DNA from: Mycoplasmataceae bacterium
GTDB lineage: Bacteria; Bacillota_I; Bacilli_A; Mycoplasmatales; Mycoplasmoidaceae
Direction: 5' to 3'
Assembly: GCA_031265955.1 (NCBI GenBank)
Contig: JAISBY010000010.1
Location: 1-64,000 of the forward strand
DNA length: 64,000 nt
Positions within the stretch are counted from its first letter, which is position 1. The number at the start of each line of letters is the position of its first letter. The position numbers and the translations under genes were made by a program. Below the pieces are notes generated by a model. That model did not search any database. It was not told where the DNA came from and worked only from the letters and a program-made list of their open reading frames with translations. Positions 22,019 to 33,259 of the stretch are shown piece by piece.

Positions 22019-23100
22019 TAAATCTTTAGTTCGGACATCAATTTTACTTGCTCATCAGCTGTTAATGCGTCAATAACTTCGTCTAAATTACCTTGCATTA
22101 TTTGGTCCAACTTGTTCAATGTTAAACCGATGCGATGATCGGTAATTCGATTTTGCGGATAATTATAAGTTCTAATTTTTTCTGAACGATCACCTGTTCC
22201 CACTTGATTTTTTCTCATATCTGCGATTGCGTTAATCCTATCGGTTTCTAATTTTTCTCAAATCCGTGATAGTAATAATTTCATTGCCATTTCACGGTTT
22301 TCAATTTGGCTACGTTCTTGCGAACAAGCAACAACAAGGCCAGTAGGTATATGAGTGATTCGTACGGCAGAATCGGTTCGGTTAACATGTTGGCCACCAG
22401 CGCCACCGGCACGATATTTATCAATTCTAAGATCAGCCGGATTTATTTTAAAATCAATCTCGTCAAATTCAGGCATGACAGCCACCGTAATTGTAGATGT
22501 ATGAACTCTGCCCTTAGATTCTGTGGCAGGAACTCTTTGAACACGATGAACTCCTGATTCAAATTTCATTTTAGAATAAACATCATCTCCAGTGATATTA
22601 AAGAAAACGTAGTCATATCCATGAGAATTGGTGGAAATATCCATAATTTTAATTTTTCAATTTTGCTTGTCTGAATATCTTTTGTAGGTATCAAATAAAT
22701 CTGCAACAAATATGCTGGCTTCATCACCGCCTGCCGCGGGACGCATTTCAATAATTACGTTTTTATCGTTATTTGGGTCAACTGGAAGCAATAAAAGTTT
22801 GAATTCTTCTTCTCATTTAGGCACTTGCTGTTTGATTTCTTCCAGTTCTAATTTAGCTAATTCACTTAATTCCGCATCTAGTTCACTAGTCCCTAGTGCT
22901 TTTTCATTAGCTTCAGCAGTTTTAATTGCAACCTTGTATTTTTGAAATAATTCAACAATTGGTTTATTTCTTTTAAGTTGTTTATTAATATCCTTTAGTT
23001 GATCTAACGGAAGACTAGCAGTTTCTAATTGACGATTTAAATCATTGTATTTTGTACTTATTGCTTCAAGTGATTGGTAAAGTCTCTTATTGTATTCCAT
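22018..23100 (-). CDS. prfA: peptide chain release factor 1
   Basis: 360 residues. RF1 ends translation at UAA and UAG, the only stops used here. It contains the codon-recognition PAT tripeptide ([10 protein letters not shown]) and the catalytic GGQ loop ([11 protein letters not shown]). RF2, which reads UGA, would not be expected with this genetic code. AAAGGAAAATAA precedes the ATG. It is followed by prmC with one-base overlap. Confidence 0.97.
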
Positions 23101-23130
23101 TTATTTTCCTTTAAATTATTAGTTACAAAT

Positions 23131-23160
23131 AAAAAGCAAATACCAAGCTTTGGTATTTGC
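23131..23160 (-). terminator. Rho-independent terminator of rpmE
   Basis: A nearly perfect hairpin (GCAAATACC ... GGTATTTGC, 23136-23160) followed on the minus strand by TTTTT (23131-23135). It ends the rpmE transcript and separates it from prfA. Confidence 0.88.
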
Positions 23161-23174
23161 TTATGAATGTGTAG

Positions 23175-23474
23175 CTACTTTAATTCGTCTAAAGACTTAA
23201 CAATCTTTTTATTAGATTTGCGAACGCGAGCTTCTTTTTTAGGAGCTTTAGTTGAAATGGTTTCTTTACCAGTAGTAAATTTAGAAGATAATTTTTCAGC
23301 ACGTCCTTTTGCTTTTTGATCGCCAATACCACCTTTGTAAAAAGGATGACAATTTGCACAAACATCTAAATTTACTACATCTTGTTTGATAGTAGATTCA
23401 ATTTGGTAAGACGCACCACAAGACGCACATTTAAATGTGACTACATGTACATTTGGTTGAATTTTCTTATTCAT
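23175..23474 (-). CDS. rpmE: 50S ribosomal protein L31
   Basis: 99 residues. The N-terminal L31 domain is of the zinc-binding type with two cysteine pairs (FKCASCG and LDVCANCHPFYKG). The last 40 residues form a basic extension (KAPKKEARVRKSNKKIVK) beyond the standard ~70-residue protein, as seen in other mollicutes. A TATAAT box lies 11 nt upstream of the ATG and a terminator follows, so it is a monocistronic unit. Confidence 0.95.
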   Translation of the reverse strand: MNKKIQPNVHVVTFKCASCGASYQIESTIKQDVVNLDVCANCHPFYKGGIGDQKAKGRAEKLSSKFTTGKETISTKAPKKEARVRKSNKKIVKSLDELK

Positions 23475-23485
23475 AAAACTGGCAT

Positions 23486-23491
23486 ATTATA
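23486..23491 (-). promoter_or_regulatory. -10 box of rpmE (leaderless type)
   Basis: TATAAT on the minus strand, 11 nt before the rpmE ATG, with no Shine-Dalgarno sequence between. Confidence 0.6.
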
Positions 23492-23563
23492 CCGCAATAT
23501 TATGTGACATAACATTTATAGGAAAATATAGTGTAAACAATATAGATACTCCTAAGTCCAACA

Positions 23564-23570
23564 GGGGGGG
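23564..23570. repeat. homopolymer G7 just upstream of a membrane protein gene
   Basis: Seven G directly before an ATG (23571) that is in frame with the membrane protein gene called from 23619. It could be an untranslated mutable tract in the leader, or act as an overly close ribosome binding site for the earlier start. Confidence 0.7.
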
Positions 23571-23618
23571 ATGTTAAAAAAACATAATAGTGTTGTAAAA
23601 CATGCTATCATATTAAAA

Positions 23619-24509
23619 ATGAACAAATTGCCAACTTTAAAGAAGAATAACTTAGTGTATGTTTGTCTTTGTTCAATTGTCGTTTTGCTAACAGTCGCAC
23701 TCATAATCATAAGATTTACTGCCAAGTGAGAAGTTGATAAAATTTCTTTAATAATTTCTTTAGTTTTAGGTTTTATTGTGAGAATGAATTATATTATCGT
23801 TTACTTTATTTTCTTTATTTTTATTATTAAATTTATTGAAGATTTGCATCCGTTCATCAACAATAGTAGAAAGCATCAAATTGTTAAGGTCATAGGTTTT
23901 ACTTTGTTTTCCTGTTATCTTTTAATTACTTTTATACTATTAGGAGCAAGTCAAGTAAATTTTGCATCAATTTATACTTGTATTTTCTTTATAACTTGTT
24001 TTGTTTATTTTCTATTTTTAATTATTTACTCATATAAGGCGAATGCAAAATATTCTATAGTTAGAGCTAACAACTTGTATACATTCATAATCGGGCTCAT
24101 TTTTTACATATTATTGAGTATTTCATCAATAACATTAAGTTTTTTATATTTAACAGTTTCAATTAAAATTTCTTCAATAGAGTATATTACATTTGCCTTT
24201 ACTTTTCATGCTGTTTGAATTATGATTTCTGGACTTTGAAATCCTAACTTCAATTACAAGCTTTCTCGCATTTTGACAATTGTTTATACGGCAATTTGTT
24301 TAGTTATCGTTAGTATTTTGATATATTTTATTTGTACAGATAAAAACATCGCAGACTCAAATTACTTATTTTTCTATGATCATTTGATTATTATCATCCC
24401 TTGTTCATTATTTTTTATTGTTACGGCAATTTTTACTACTCTTCTATTTTGTTTTTGTTTCAATAGTGAAGACAAGATTAACAACCAGTGGGTTTATTCT
24501 AAAAAATAG
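23619..24509 (+). CDS. polytopic membrane protein, unknown
   Basis: 296 residues with about eight hydrophobic helices separated by short loops and several UGA Trp codons; not recognised. An in-frame ATG at 23571, abutting the G7 tract, would add 16 residues (MLKKHNSVVKH...). I chose 23619 because a TATCAT box lies 7 nt upstream of it, similar to other leaderless starts here. It is followed 5 nt later by a transposase-derived gene that also carries a G tract, and both lie at the left edge of the accessory region. Confidence 0.68.
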
Positions 24510-24514
24510 TTATT

Positions 24515-26048
24515 ATGTTTATTTCAATTAAGCCTAAACCAATATCCAATAACTCCAAAGTTTATTTAATAAAATCTTTTCGTGATGAACAAGGTAAAAC
24601 CAAACAACGCATAATAAAAGATTTTGGTAATTATTATGAATTGTTGAAAGAAGATAAACATTTTTTAGAAAAACTAAAGGCAAATGTGAAGAATTTAGAG
24701 ACAGATTTTAGTCAAAAAAATTTGGATGTTAATAAGGAATATAATTTTGGTTACTTTTTTATTGTAAGAATGATATTATCTATGAAATTGCGAATTTTTA
24801 TTTTAAATAGAACCAGAAATAAAAATGAATATTTGTATAAGTGATTTGTTAACGAAATTATTAGGACTTTTATAAAAAAAGATCTTTTTGAGAATAGATA
24901 TGCAATTGACAGTACCAACGAAATGGTAAATTTAGGGAGGGGGGGGGATAGAAACGATTGTAAATCAACTAAAATTTGACTTGTTGTTATATATATATTT
25001 AAATCATTCTTCTCGTTTAGTGAACAAAGACATTTGCTATGCAAGATTGTTCTCAGTTTATAGCAATCCAAACATTAATGTATTAGTTTGTTTTGATGTA
25101 AATATGATTCCTTTTATCTATAAAATTTTAAACACCACCCATCTATCTAACATTCATTTGTTATTATTTACTTTAAAGCAATTTTATAAAGTGAAAACAT
25201 TTATATGTGGGATGAACCTGTGAAAGATTGTAAACAAAAAGTCCAATGATTATATTTTGCTTGATTATGCGATTAGTAATTTAAACGGTACTGGATATAA
25301 AGCAAATATAGAAAAAATAGTTTTATCTAATTTTCATTCATTAAAAATGAAACCAAAATTTTTACAATTAAATTATCTGGATTCAAATACAAAAAAAGTT
25401 GAAACATCTTATATTATTATTAAGCTTGACATTCAAAAATTACTTTTATTGGTTAAAAAAAATATTGGCGAAGGAAGATTTAAGATTGATTTATTTTTAA
25501 ATACTCCTAATTTGATTCAAAATCAAGGTGTAATTAATTTGCTGTCCAATCATTTAAAAAAATCCAGTGATGAATCAAAATTGATTTTGAAATCTATTAT
25601 GATTGATAGCGTCAGAATTTATTTAACATCAAATTGCATGCCGTCGAATATTGATAAAATTTCATTATTTTTAAACCAAGACTTGAACTGTACTTTTTTT
25701 CAACAAAATTTTATAAATAATTCGACAGATTTTAATTATTTTGTTGACCATAATAAAATTGAATTCAGATATTTTTTAAATTTCATATTCATTATTTTAT
25801 CTATGCAAAGTGCACATTCTTTGGGTTTGTCTTATCAAAGTATGTTTGATATTATTTGTGGATTAACTTTGCATCAGACAAAAGACAATAATTATATTTT
25901 TAGTTTTCCTTCTGTTGAGCGTAATGACATAATCAAAATTAATCAGACTGTTGGTACATTCTTTGAGAGTTCTTTCATTACTAAATATGATATTGTAAAA
26001 GAAAAAATTAGATTAATTATTTCGGCAAAAGATACTAGTTTAAATTAA
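24515..26048 (+). CDS. IS1634-like transposase-derived protein, out of frame at a G9 tract
   Basis: Upstream and downstream parts are in different frames, joined at G9 (24939-24947). With eight G the product would be about 510 residues. The N-terminus (VYLIKSFRDEQGKTKQRIIKDFGNYYEL) and the C-terminal pattern (MFDIICGLTLHQ ... YIFSFPSVERNDIIKINQTVGTFF) resemble IS1634-family transposases, as does a YNFGYFFIV segment. The catalytic aspartates are not evident: the strand usually reading VADxGL reads FICGMNL. No terminal inverted repeats were found. It is more likely a domesticated or decaying relative than an active element. As sequenced the frame ends at a TAG near 25061. Confidence 0.6.
24939..24947. 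repeat. homopolymer G9, frame-breaking
   Basis: Nine G preceded by GGGA. Reading from 24515, nine G lead to a stop near 25061, whereas eight would join the two parts of the transposase-derived frame. Confidence 0.85.
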
Positions 26049-27025
26049 TTTTGTTGGTGATAGATTTCAAATCTAAAAAAACCAGGAGCTTGATCAGCAT
26101 AATCATGACCTGTATCAGTTCACATTGTCATAGCAGGATGGTCATGATACTGTTGAGTATCTTCTGTGTGTCAAATTTCTTGTAATTGTTCTCCAACTAA
26201 CTCAACAGTTTTAGGACCCATGTGTGGTATATCTAAATTGGTAAAATCTAATTTTAATTCAAAAACAAATGCTCCGCCTGCTACATGACCATCAAATTTG
26301 ATGTAAACAAAATCAGATAAGGAATACCCGTGATCATATTCGGTGGGATTTTTACCACAGTATCTTAATTGTCAAATGATATTGTTATCTTCTGGCATGG
26401 CAACATTATCTCAGTTCGGTTCATTAACATTGTATTTAGGAGTGCTATATCAAAAATCTGTATGAGTGTAATCTGTGATGTCGTTGTAATAACCCACTGA
26501 TGGTGGAACATCAACTGGTATATTAAAAGTTCTTGTCATATCTACCGGTTGCATAGTATCATCGGTTGGTTGAATTTGATAATCGTAGTTGTAGTTAATA
26601 TTCATTTTAAGATTTTCAAGTATAGGAGTTGATCCTTGTTCTCAATATCAATAGCTTCATGGTTGTCAATCTTTGGAGACACGATGTAATGCATCTTCAT
26701 TGGCAATATCAAAAGAAAAAGTGAGACTATTATAGGCATCTGATGGAACGGTACCAACTGGGACAGCAGATGGATCTCACTGACGAGCAGAATAATTATC
26801 TACTAGCCCTCAACTACCAAGCGCTGGATAATCTGCATAACTCGGAATTGGATAGTCAATCACGAATTGTTGACTGTCGTTTGGATTAGTATTGCTGTTT
26901 TCTAAAGATCTATTCAAATGGTTAACGCCTATATGAAAGTTGCTACCGGTATTTACACAAAGTACCATCGCAGTAATTCCTAATAGTGGTATTATTTTTT
27001 TTAATTTTTTCAGTGAAATTTTCAT
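26045..27025 (-). CDS. secreted or membrane-anchored surface protein, unknown
   Basis: 326 residues. After MKISLKKLKK comes a hydrophobic signal or anchor (IIPLLGITAMVLCVN) and then a Trp/Tyr-rich extracellular region without recognised domains. The start at 27025 is chosen because AAGGGG lies 6 nt before it; an upstream in-frame ATG (27031) abuts the same site. It carries the shared upstream element and a TATAAA box (see 27050-27112), so it belongs to the same regulon as the large surface proteins at 27646, 30546 and 36153. Its 3' end overlaps the transposase-derived gene by 4 bp. Confidence 0.72.
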
Positions 27026-27049
27026 AATCATCCCCTTAACAAGATAGAT

Positions 27050-27112
27050 TTTATAACTTAAGTAATGACTGGGAACGGTTTTAAGTAAATAAACACGCAA
27101 TGTGTGGAAAAC
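27050..27112 (-). promoter_or_regulatory. surface-gene promoter: dyad element plus -10 box
   Basis: On the minus strand TTTTCCACACATTGCGTGTTT occupies 27112-27092 and TATAAA lies at 27055-27050, about 35 nt apart. The dyad ACAC/GTGT matches that upstream of three other surface genes at almost the same distance from the -10 box and from the ATG (about 65 nt). Confidence 0.65.
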
Positions 27113-27549
27113 CTTTTGCTACAAAATACATTAATTTCATCAAAATCACGAGTGCTTACTAAGAAATAAAATAGGGTATGTATTTTCATTGCATGTTTCT
27201 ACTAGATATGATTAAATAATGACTAAATGAAATTGATTGTTTAAAAATCATCACAATCAGCAGAGATAGTTCCAATTTTAGGTGATCTTTTGATAATAAT
27301 CGTCATTGGTTTAAAACTAAAAATGACAGATTATGAATTTTTGAGATTAATTCATATCGTTAAAAATTTTCAAACAATATATTGAAAAATAAAACAATAT
27401 AGGGTTTTATAAAATTGTTACATCCCTAAGCTTCATACGTAAAGATGATAGGTAATTAATTTAAAAAAAAAAAAAAAAAAATATTTATGAATATGATTAC
27501 AGTTATTTAGAAAAGCAAAGGGAATGGAATTAGATTTAGCAATTTCATA
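27113..27549. other. intergenic region without a clear gene
   Basis: This gap lies between divergent surface genes. A stop-free stretch of 55 codons without a start codon runs on the plus strand from 27245 to 27412 (contains LLIIIVIGLKLKMTDYEFLRL). It may be the remains of a gene but is not convincing. An A19 run lies at 27463-27481. Nothing else is recognised. Confidence 0.4.
27463..27481. repeat. poly-A run (A19) upstream of surface gene A
   Basis: Nineteen A, about 165 nt before the ATG at 27646 and about 70 nt before its dyad element. Long poly-A runs upstream of surface lipoprotein genes are known phase-variation sites in other mycoplasmas. Confidence 0.7.
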
Positions 27550-27612
27550 TTTCCACACACAAAGTGTTTTAAAGGAATATTGTCGTGTTGTCACTCGGTA
27601 ATAGGCTATAAA
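27550..27612 (+). promoter_or_regulatory. surface-gene promoter: dyad element plus -10 box
   Basis: TTCCACACACAAAGTGTTT starts at 27551 (the element ends with GTGTTTT at 27570), followed after exactly 36 nt by TATAAA at 27607-27612. The ATG is at 27646. The core contains the dyad ACAC-AAA-GTGT. Confidence 0.7.
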
Positions 27613-27645
27613 TCAAAAGTACGAAAAAGAAAGAAAAGAGATAAT

Positions 27646-30402
27646 ATGAAAAAATCAAAACTAATCAAAACATTCACGGCAATTGCTTTAGGAGCAACTA
27701 GCATTGGTGTGATTATTCCCATAATCAATCAAATTACTACATCTACTAATGTTAATTCAAAATCAAAATTAAACATTACTGCCAAAGAAACTGTTGACTA
27801 CAAAACCAGCAGTCTTGACATGCTTGCAGCAAAGGTTTATACCTACGCTCGCGACATGCAAGGTTTGTCTGAAGACGAAGCCGAAGCTCAAGTCACGCAT
27901 ACTTGTGGAATCTACAATCACATGTACAACCAACAAGTACAACAAATGACTCAAAATGGGCAAGCGCCTAATGACGATATCCAATATGGCATTATTCAAA
28001 GTCTCAATGATCAATTCAATATCGACCCATTAGATGCTGACGGTATGCAAAGCAACATCCTTCCCAACATTGAAACTAGTCTAGAAAATCAAGGCGAAAC
28101 CCCAGCCCAAGCACAACAAGTGGTTGATAATTACCAATCGGTCGTGGACGAAATGCAAGGTGATTTACCGTCAAATCTTGATATCGCTATGCAATATAAT
28201 ACTGAATTTCAACCAGCGACTGCTAATGAAAATAACCTGGATTTAGTCTGTACTTGAGCGGCAACACAAATCAAAAAATCCTTATCCATTAACAACGACT
28301 TAACTGCCGACTTCGCAAGTAAGCTAGCCGTTTACTCACCCGATGGCAAAGTTGGATATGGCGTTGGTAGCGAAATTACCAAAGAAGATTTAGCTAACTT
28401 ATTCACTTTCAACTACGATCTAACCACTAATGCTTGGTTAGATATTCCTTCTTGCGACTATCAAAATGCCGATACCCAAATCTATGACAAAGTTACCACC
28501 AATTTCACTGAAACCTTACCATTATCATACCTATCTGTGCCAAATGGCGCCACTTGAAATACTGGTGAAATCTTACCAGGATATACCATTCATGTCAAAA
28601 TTACCAACCAAGATTTCACTACTGATTCAAATTATGACAAGATTACTTTTGACTTTGGCGTCAGCAACACCAATGAAGATCCAACTTCTAGCGATGTACA
28701 TTGATTAGACGACTCATCTAATCTCACCGAACAAGTCAATGTATCCACTACCCAAGAAAAACAAAACATTGCTACCAATTACTATTGAAAAAATGACACG
28801 ACTTCCATTGAATGTGCCAACGAATATGACAACACGCTTGATGAATATTTTGTTTGTGACCAAACCAAATCCACTCGCTCTACCATTGAAGAAATTCTTG
28901 CCGGCGCCCCAGTGGATGCTCTCGGCCACTATACTGTCTCCCAAGACAATCCATATTTCATAGACCCCACCCAATTCAATTTCGATGGCATCAATACCCC
29001 GCCAACTGATTTTCTTACCGCGGATAACAACCATACCAACGAAAAACTCATGCTTAAAATCGTCGGCATTAACGACAACACTGAAGGCGCTCGAAACCAA
29101 TCACTTCAATGCAAATGATGCATCGCCGACACCGATCCGCAAACTGGTAATATGATAAGCGTTCACGACATTGATTGAATTGGTCAAGGTTCTCAATACA
29201 TATGAGTTAACTTCAATTATTCAGAAGACGATCTGTTATCAATTGACGGTGCAACTTCGGTTTGCAATTCAATTACCAGCATTGATGAAACTTATCAAGC
29301 TGTTCCTAACCAAGACACAAAAAAAGAATACGATGCTGCCCAAAAATTGTACGTGATTGATATGAATCTTAATATTTCTACAATAGTCGCGGGCGCCGCG
29401 TTATCAGCTTTTGCTGTAGTTCTTTCACTGATGTCTGGAAACAAAACCGATATAATATCTGCTCTTATTGCTGCCGGATTATGTACGGCATTCGTCTCAA
29501 CTACAGCCGTAGAGTTAGCGAATGAAACATCAAATTTAAAAGCACTCAAAAATGCTGATGACACAATGCAAGATACTCATAATGATTTTAGCAAAGATCA
29601 AATTAATCAATTTAGACAATGAGCAAAAACATTAAACGATCCATCTATTTCCATTAGTATTAAACTGACAACCGCTCAACAAGAACAAACATTTGAACAA
29701 AATAATACTGACACTATGAATACATGAGCTAATAATATGTTAAAAGACAATGGTGAAGGTGATGCTGCAAAAGATAGTTTTTCTTTGCAATTTGATGATG
29801 TTACTGATAAAATTGTTTATTGAGGTTCGCATTTATTTTTAATGACGACATGTTTTCTAAGTATTCGTGTCGCTAAAAATGTGTTGACTCTCATAAGAAC
29901 AACACTAGGAAATAATAGACAATTTAGAAGTTTGTTAGATAACTTAAATGACTGTGAATTAAATTTTGCAGATTGTTCTAGATCAGTTAGAGAAATGGAT
30001 TTTAACTTAGCAGAATTTATGGGTGGCGGAATGGCTTATGGATGAGAATCTTTTCCTGAAGCCTTAATGTCTGAATTACGCTCATTTTATGGTGGATCCA
30101 ATACTTTTGATAATTTAGGTAGAGAAATCCCTAATACCGATGGTTATATTAGAGGCAACGTGGGAGAAGGAATGGTTAGACAAGTAAATGATTCGCGAGC
30201 ACAATATAATGAAGCAATTGCTGATATTAATGCACGTGAACGAACATTTGACGTACGTATTATGGATAATGATTCATGAATTGATGGTATTATTGCGAAA
30301 TTAACTCCTATCTCTGAAAAAATGCCCCTTATTATTAATCTTATTGTCGTGCTCAATTTGGCTTTGTCAGCTGCTATCGATCTTGTAGATCTTATTTTGT
30401 AG
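27646..30402 (+). CDS. large surface protein A (family with 30546 and 33260)
   Basis: 918 residues, not recognised outside this family. An N-terminal signal or anchor (LIKTFTAIALGATSIGVIIPII) has no lipobox Cys. A long Asn/Thr/Asp-rich region follows, then a hydrophobic hairpin (about 573-625, STIVAGAALSAFAVVLSLMSG ... LIAAGLCTAFVSTTAVEL), a coiled or helical part, and a C-terminal hydrophobic helix (about 888-912). The first ~560 residues are nearly identical to protein C (33260), while the C-terminal third differs, giving a mosaic pattern. Codons in the shared part are noticeably richer in C than the neighbourhood. A terminator follows. Probably a variable surface antigen (inference). Confidence 0.85.
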
Positions 30403-30427
30403 GAAATAAAAAAATTAAAAGTAAACC

Positions 30428-30459
30428 AAAAAACAGAGCAACAGAACTCTGTTTTTTAT
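30428..30459 (+). terminator. Rho-independent terminator after surface protein A
   Basis: The stem AAAACAGAG / CTCTGTTTT with loop CAACAGAA is followed by TTTTTTATTT. It abuts the next dyad promoter element. Confidence 0.87.
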
Positions 30460-30521
30460 TTCCACACACAAAGTGTTTTTACGGTTTATTGCACCACGAA
30501 AACTAATCTAATTCTTATATT
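30460..30521 (+). promoter_or_regulatory. surface-gene promoter: dyad element plus -10 box
   Basis: TTCCACACACAAAGTGTTT begins at 30460 and the element ends near 30479; TATATT lies at 30516-30521, 36 nt later. The sequence around the -10 box is also shared with the copy before 36153 (AATCTAA ... TTATATTTATA). The ATG is at 30546. Confidence 0.7.
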
Positions 30522-30545
30522 TATAGTCGTAGAAGAGGTAAATAT

Positions 30546-33242
30546 ATGAAAACAAGGTCAAAATTATGAAAATTATTTAGTGTTATGGCAAGTACGTTAG
30601 TATTTGCTGGGGTAGTTGCACCTGTTATCAAAACAATTTCTATGCAACATACAAATACCCTTACTCACGCATTAAAAGTATCTGATAGCGAGTTAACGGA
30701 TTTTAAAAACGATAGTGCAAAGATGTTAGCTTCTAAGGTTTATACCTACGACAAAACTGTATTAGGCTTAGATGATACAACTGCAAATAGTGATGTGATG
30801 AAACAATGTGGTGTATATAACAACGACTATAACATTGCTTATCAACAATTGCAGCAAGTAGATCAACAAAACCCTGGGCAAGGATATATGTCAGATGACT
30901 CTCAAATGTCGATGATTAGAAAAAATAATGAAAAATTCAATATTGATCCAGTAGATTTTGATCGTATTTCCTCATCTGATAATCAAGCTTTGTTATTAAG
31001 CCAATTAGAACAACAAGGAATGAGTGCAAGTGATGCAACTCAATCCATTAATGACTACATGAGCAAAGCTGTGCCTGTAGCTAAAACATTACAATTAAAT
31101 GGATTAGAATCTAATACAATGTACAACCAACAAGTTGATACAAATTATCGACTTGATAATGAAAATTTAATAGGAACATGGTTAACCGATCATTATTCAA
31201 ATATTTTAATCCCTAAAACACAAGATCAAATTATGACAAGCGATCTCGCAAGTCATTTAGCTGTTTATTCATCTGATGGCAAAACAGGATACAATGTTGG
31301 AGATGAATTTACCAAAGATGACATAGCTTCATTATTTAACTTTACTTATGATATGTCCACTGGATTAATTTTAAATACACCAAGTTGTGATTATGTGAAT
31401 GCTTCATCAACAGACACAGATACCGTTTTGCCATACATTCAAACGAAAGATCTTTCCACATGTGCAGTAACTGGTGGTTCTACATGAAGTCAAGCGGAAG
31501 TTTATCCAGGTTATACATTACACTGCAAAATTGCTACTCAAGACTATGATACTAACTCAGATTATGATAGTATCACTATAAATTTGGGTGTAAGTAATAC
31601 TCAATTAGATCCACAAAATCAGCACGTTGATTGATTAGACACTTCTGATAATCTTAAAATTGTTATCCCAGTATCTACCGATCAAGAAAAACTTAATATT
31701 GGTAAAAATTATTATTATCCTACTATGCCTACTACAACCAATATAAGTGTAGGTGATTATACAAAAAGCACAGATGAATACTTTGTTTGTGATCAAAGTC
31801 AATCAGACCGTTCTACCATTGAAGACGTTTTAGCTAACGCTCCAATTACATCCGATGGTCACTATAATATTTCCGCTGATCATCCATACAATATTACATC
31901 ACTTAAACAGTTTAATTTTGACGGTATTGCTGGACCAATCGCTCCAACAAGTTGGCACACTAATGAGCAATTTGCACTTCAAGTAGTGGGAGTAGATGAT
32001 AATTTTGATGGGTCTGTACATAACCAGTCCTTGGAATGTACTTGAGCAATTGTGGATCATGGTGCAGCTGATAAATCATCAACTATCACAATAACCCCCA
32101 TTGCTTGAGTCATGGATGATGGTACAGCACTTCCTGAATACATTTGAGTAAATTTCAATTACTCCCAACATGATTTAGACAGTTTAAGTAGTGCATTAAA
32201 TACTGCTAATACTATAAATGATACTAATAACCTTACTAACCTTTTGCTTAATGATACAAAAGGAATGTCTGATCCAACAATTGAAAGCCAATTAGATGGT
32301 GTACAATCACAAACTGATATTTTGTACGACCATGATTCCGTTGATACTGGACTTATGAGTGGTATTCTTGCCGTTGGAACTGCTCAAAGTATTCTGTTAG
32401 CAGTAATTGGTCAAATATGAGCTGTAGCATTATTGGCTGTCATGCTTGCCATGGATGCAACATTTACAGTTTTTAACGCAATGAAAGTTATTGATGATCA
32501 AAAAGCCAAAAATACTGCTAGCACAAACATACCATTATTAAAACAAACAATTGAATTATTTAACAGTAAAGATCGTGCAACAATTCAAAATGATTATTCT
32601 ATCTTAACAGATGGTACTAGAATTATTAGCGATAAATTAAAAGCTGCTAATGAGGTTAATACCATTGTTAATGGGTACGATAAAAATAAATATGCTGATT
32701 GAATAGCAAGTATCGCTAATTTAAATAAAAATATAGATTACACCAATGTGATTAACGGTGTTAGAGACGGTTCGATAATACCGTCAGATAAATGAGTTAC
32801 ACTCGGAATTAACTTCGGGTATATGATCGTAGCTTACGGTATTAGTAGAGTAATTGAGAAGGTTAGATTAATAACCCAAGGGGCTGAAGCAGTTCTTGCA
32901 GCTGAAGATAATTTAAATACTATTTTGGGCAGAATGAATGATGCCGTAGAACAACTCAACGGATTGGCCACAACAGCTCCCGAGACATTCTTTGAATTTA
33001 TAGGAGATGTTGTGGATGGATCAGAAGAAGCACTTGGATTAGCTACTCAAGAAATAGATGAAACGTTAGCAAATTTCGATAAATTAACAAATGGTTGTTC
33101 TGCTGCTGAGGAAGCTGTAGCTAATCAACCGTTTGTGGGAGTTTTACCTGCTATTGAAATTGTAATTAATATCCTGTTTGCTGTTCAATTTATCTATGAA
33201 GCACTACCTATGTTTAGTTCAAAAATTCCAGCATGAGCATAA
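30546..33242 (+). CDS. large surface protein B (family with 27646 and 33260)
   Basis: 898 residues with the same plan as proteins A and C but diverged. It has an N-terminal signal or anchor (LFSVMASTLVFAGVVAPVI), the shared MLASKVYTYDKTVLGL / CGVYNNDYN / NEKFNIDP segments, DEYFVCDQSQSDRSTIEDVLANAP and FNFDGI motifs. A hydrophobic block lies at about 602-646 and a C-terminal hydrophobic helix at about 861-890. Its base composition is close to the rest of the genome, unlike the C-rich part of A and C. It has its own dyad promoter. Protein C follows only 17 nt downstream, so the two are probably co-transcribed. Function is unknown; surface exposure is inferred. Confidence 0.85.
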
Positions 33243-33259
33243 CGAAATAAGGAAGAACT

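Noticed and set aside
24939-24947. Programmed -1 ribosomal frameshift at the G tract of the transposase-derived gene
   Set aside because: The frames are related by +1, not -1, and identical one-base offsets occur at G/C tracts of unrelated genes. Slippage-type phase variation or transcriptional slippage fits better.
24500-26050. A complete insertion sequence around the transposase-derived gene
   Set aside because: No terminal inverted repeats or target-site duplications were found in the flanks by eye, and catalytic residues seem to be missing.
27245-27412. 55-codon stop-free stretch on the plus strand
   Set aside because: It has no start codon, no ribosome site and no recognised similarity. 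Recorded only inside the intergenic note.
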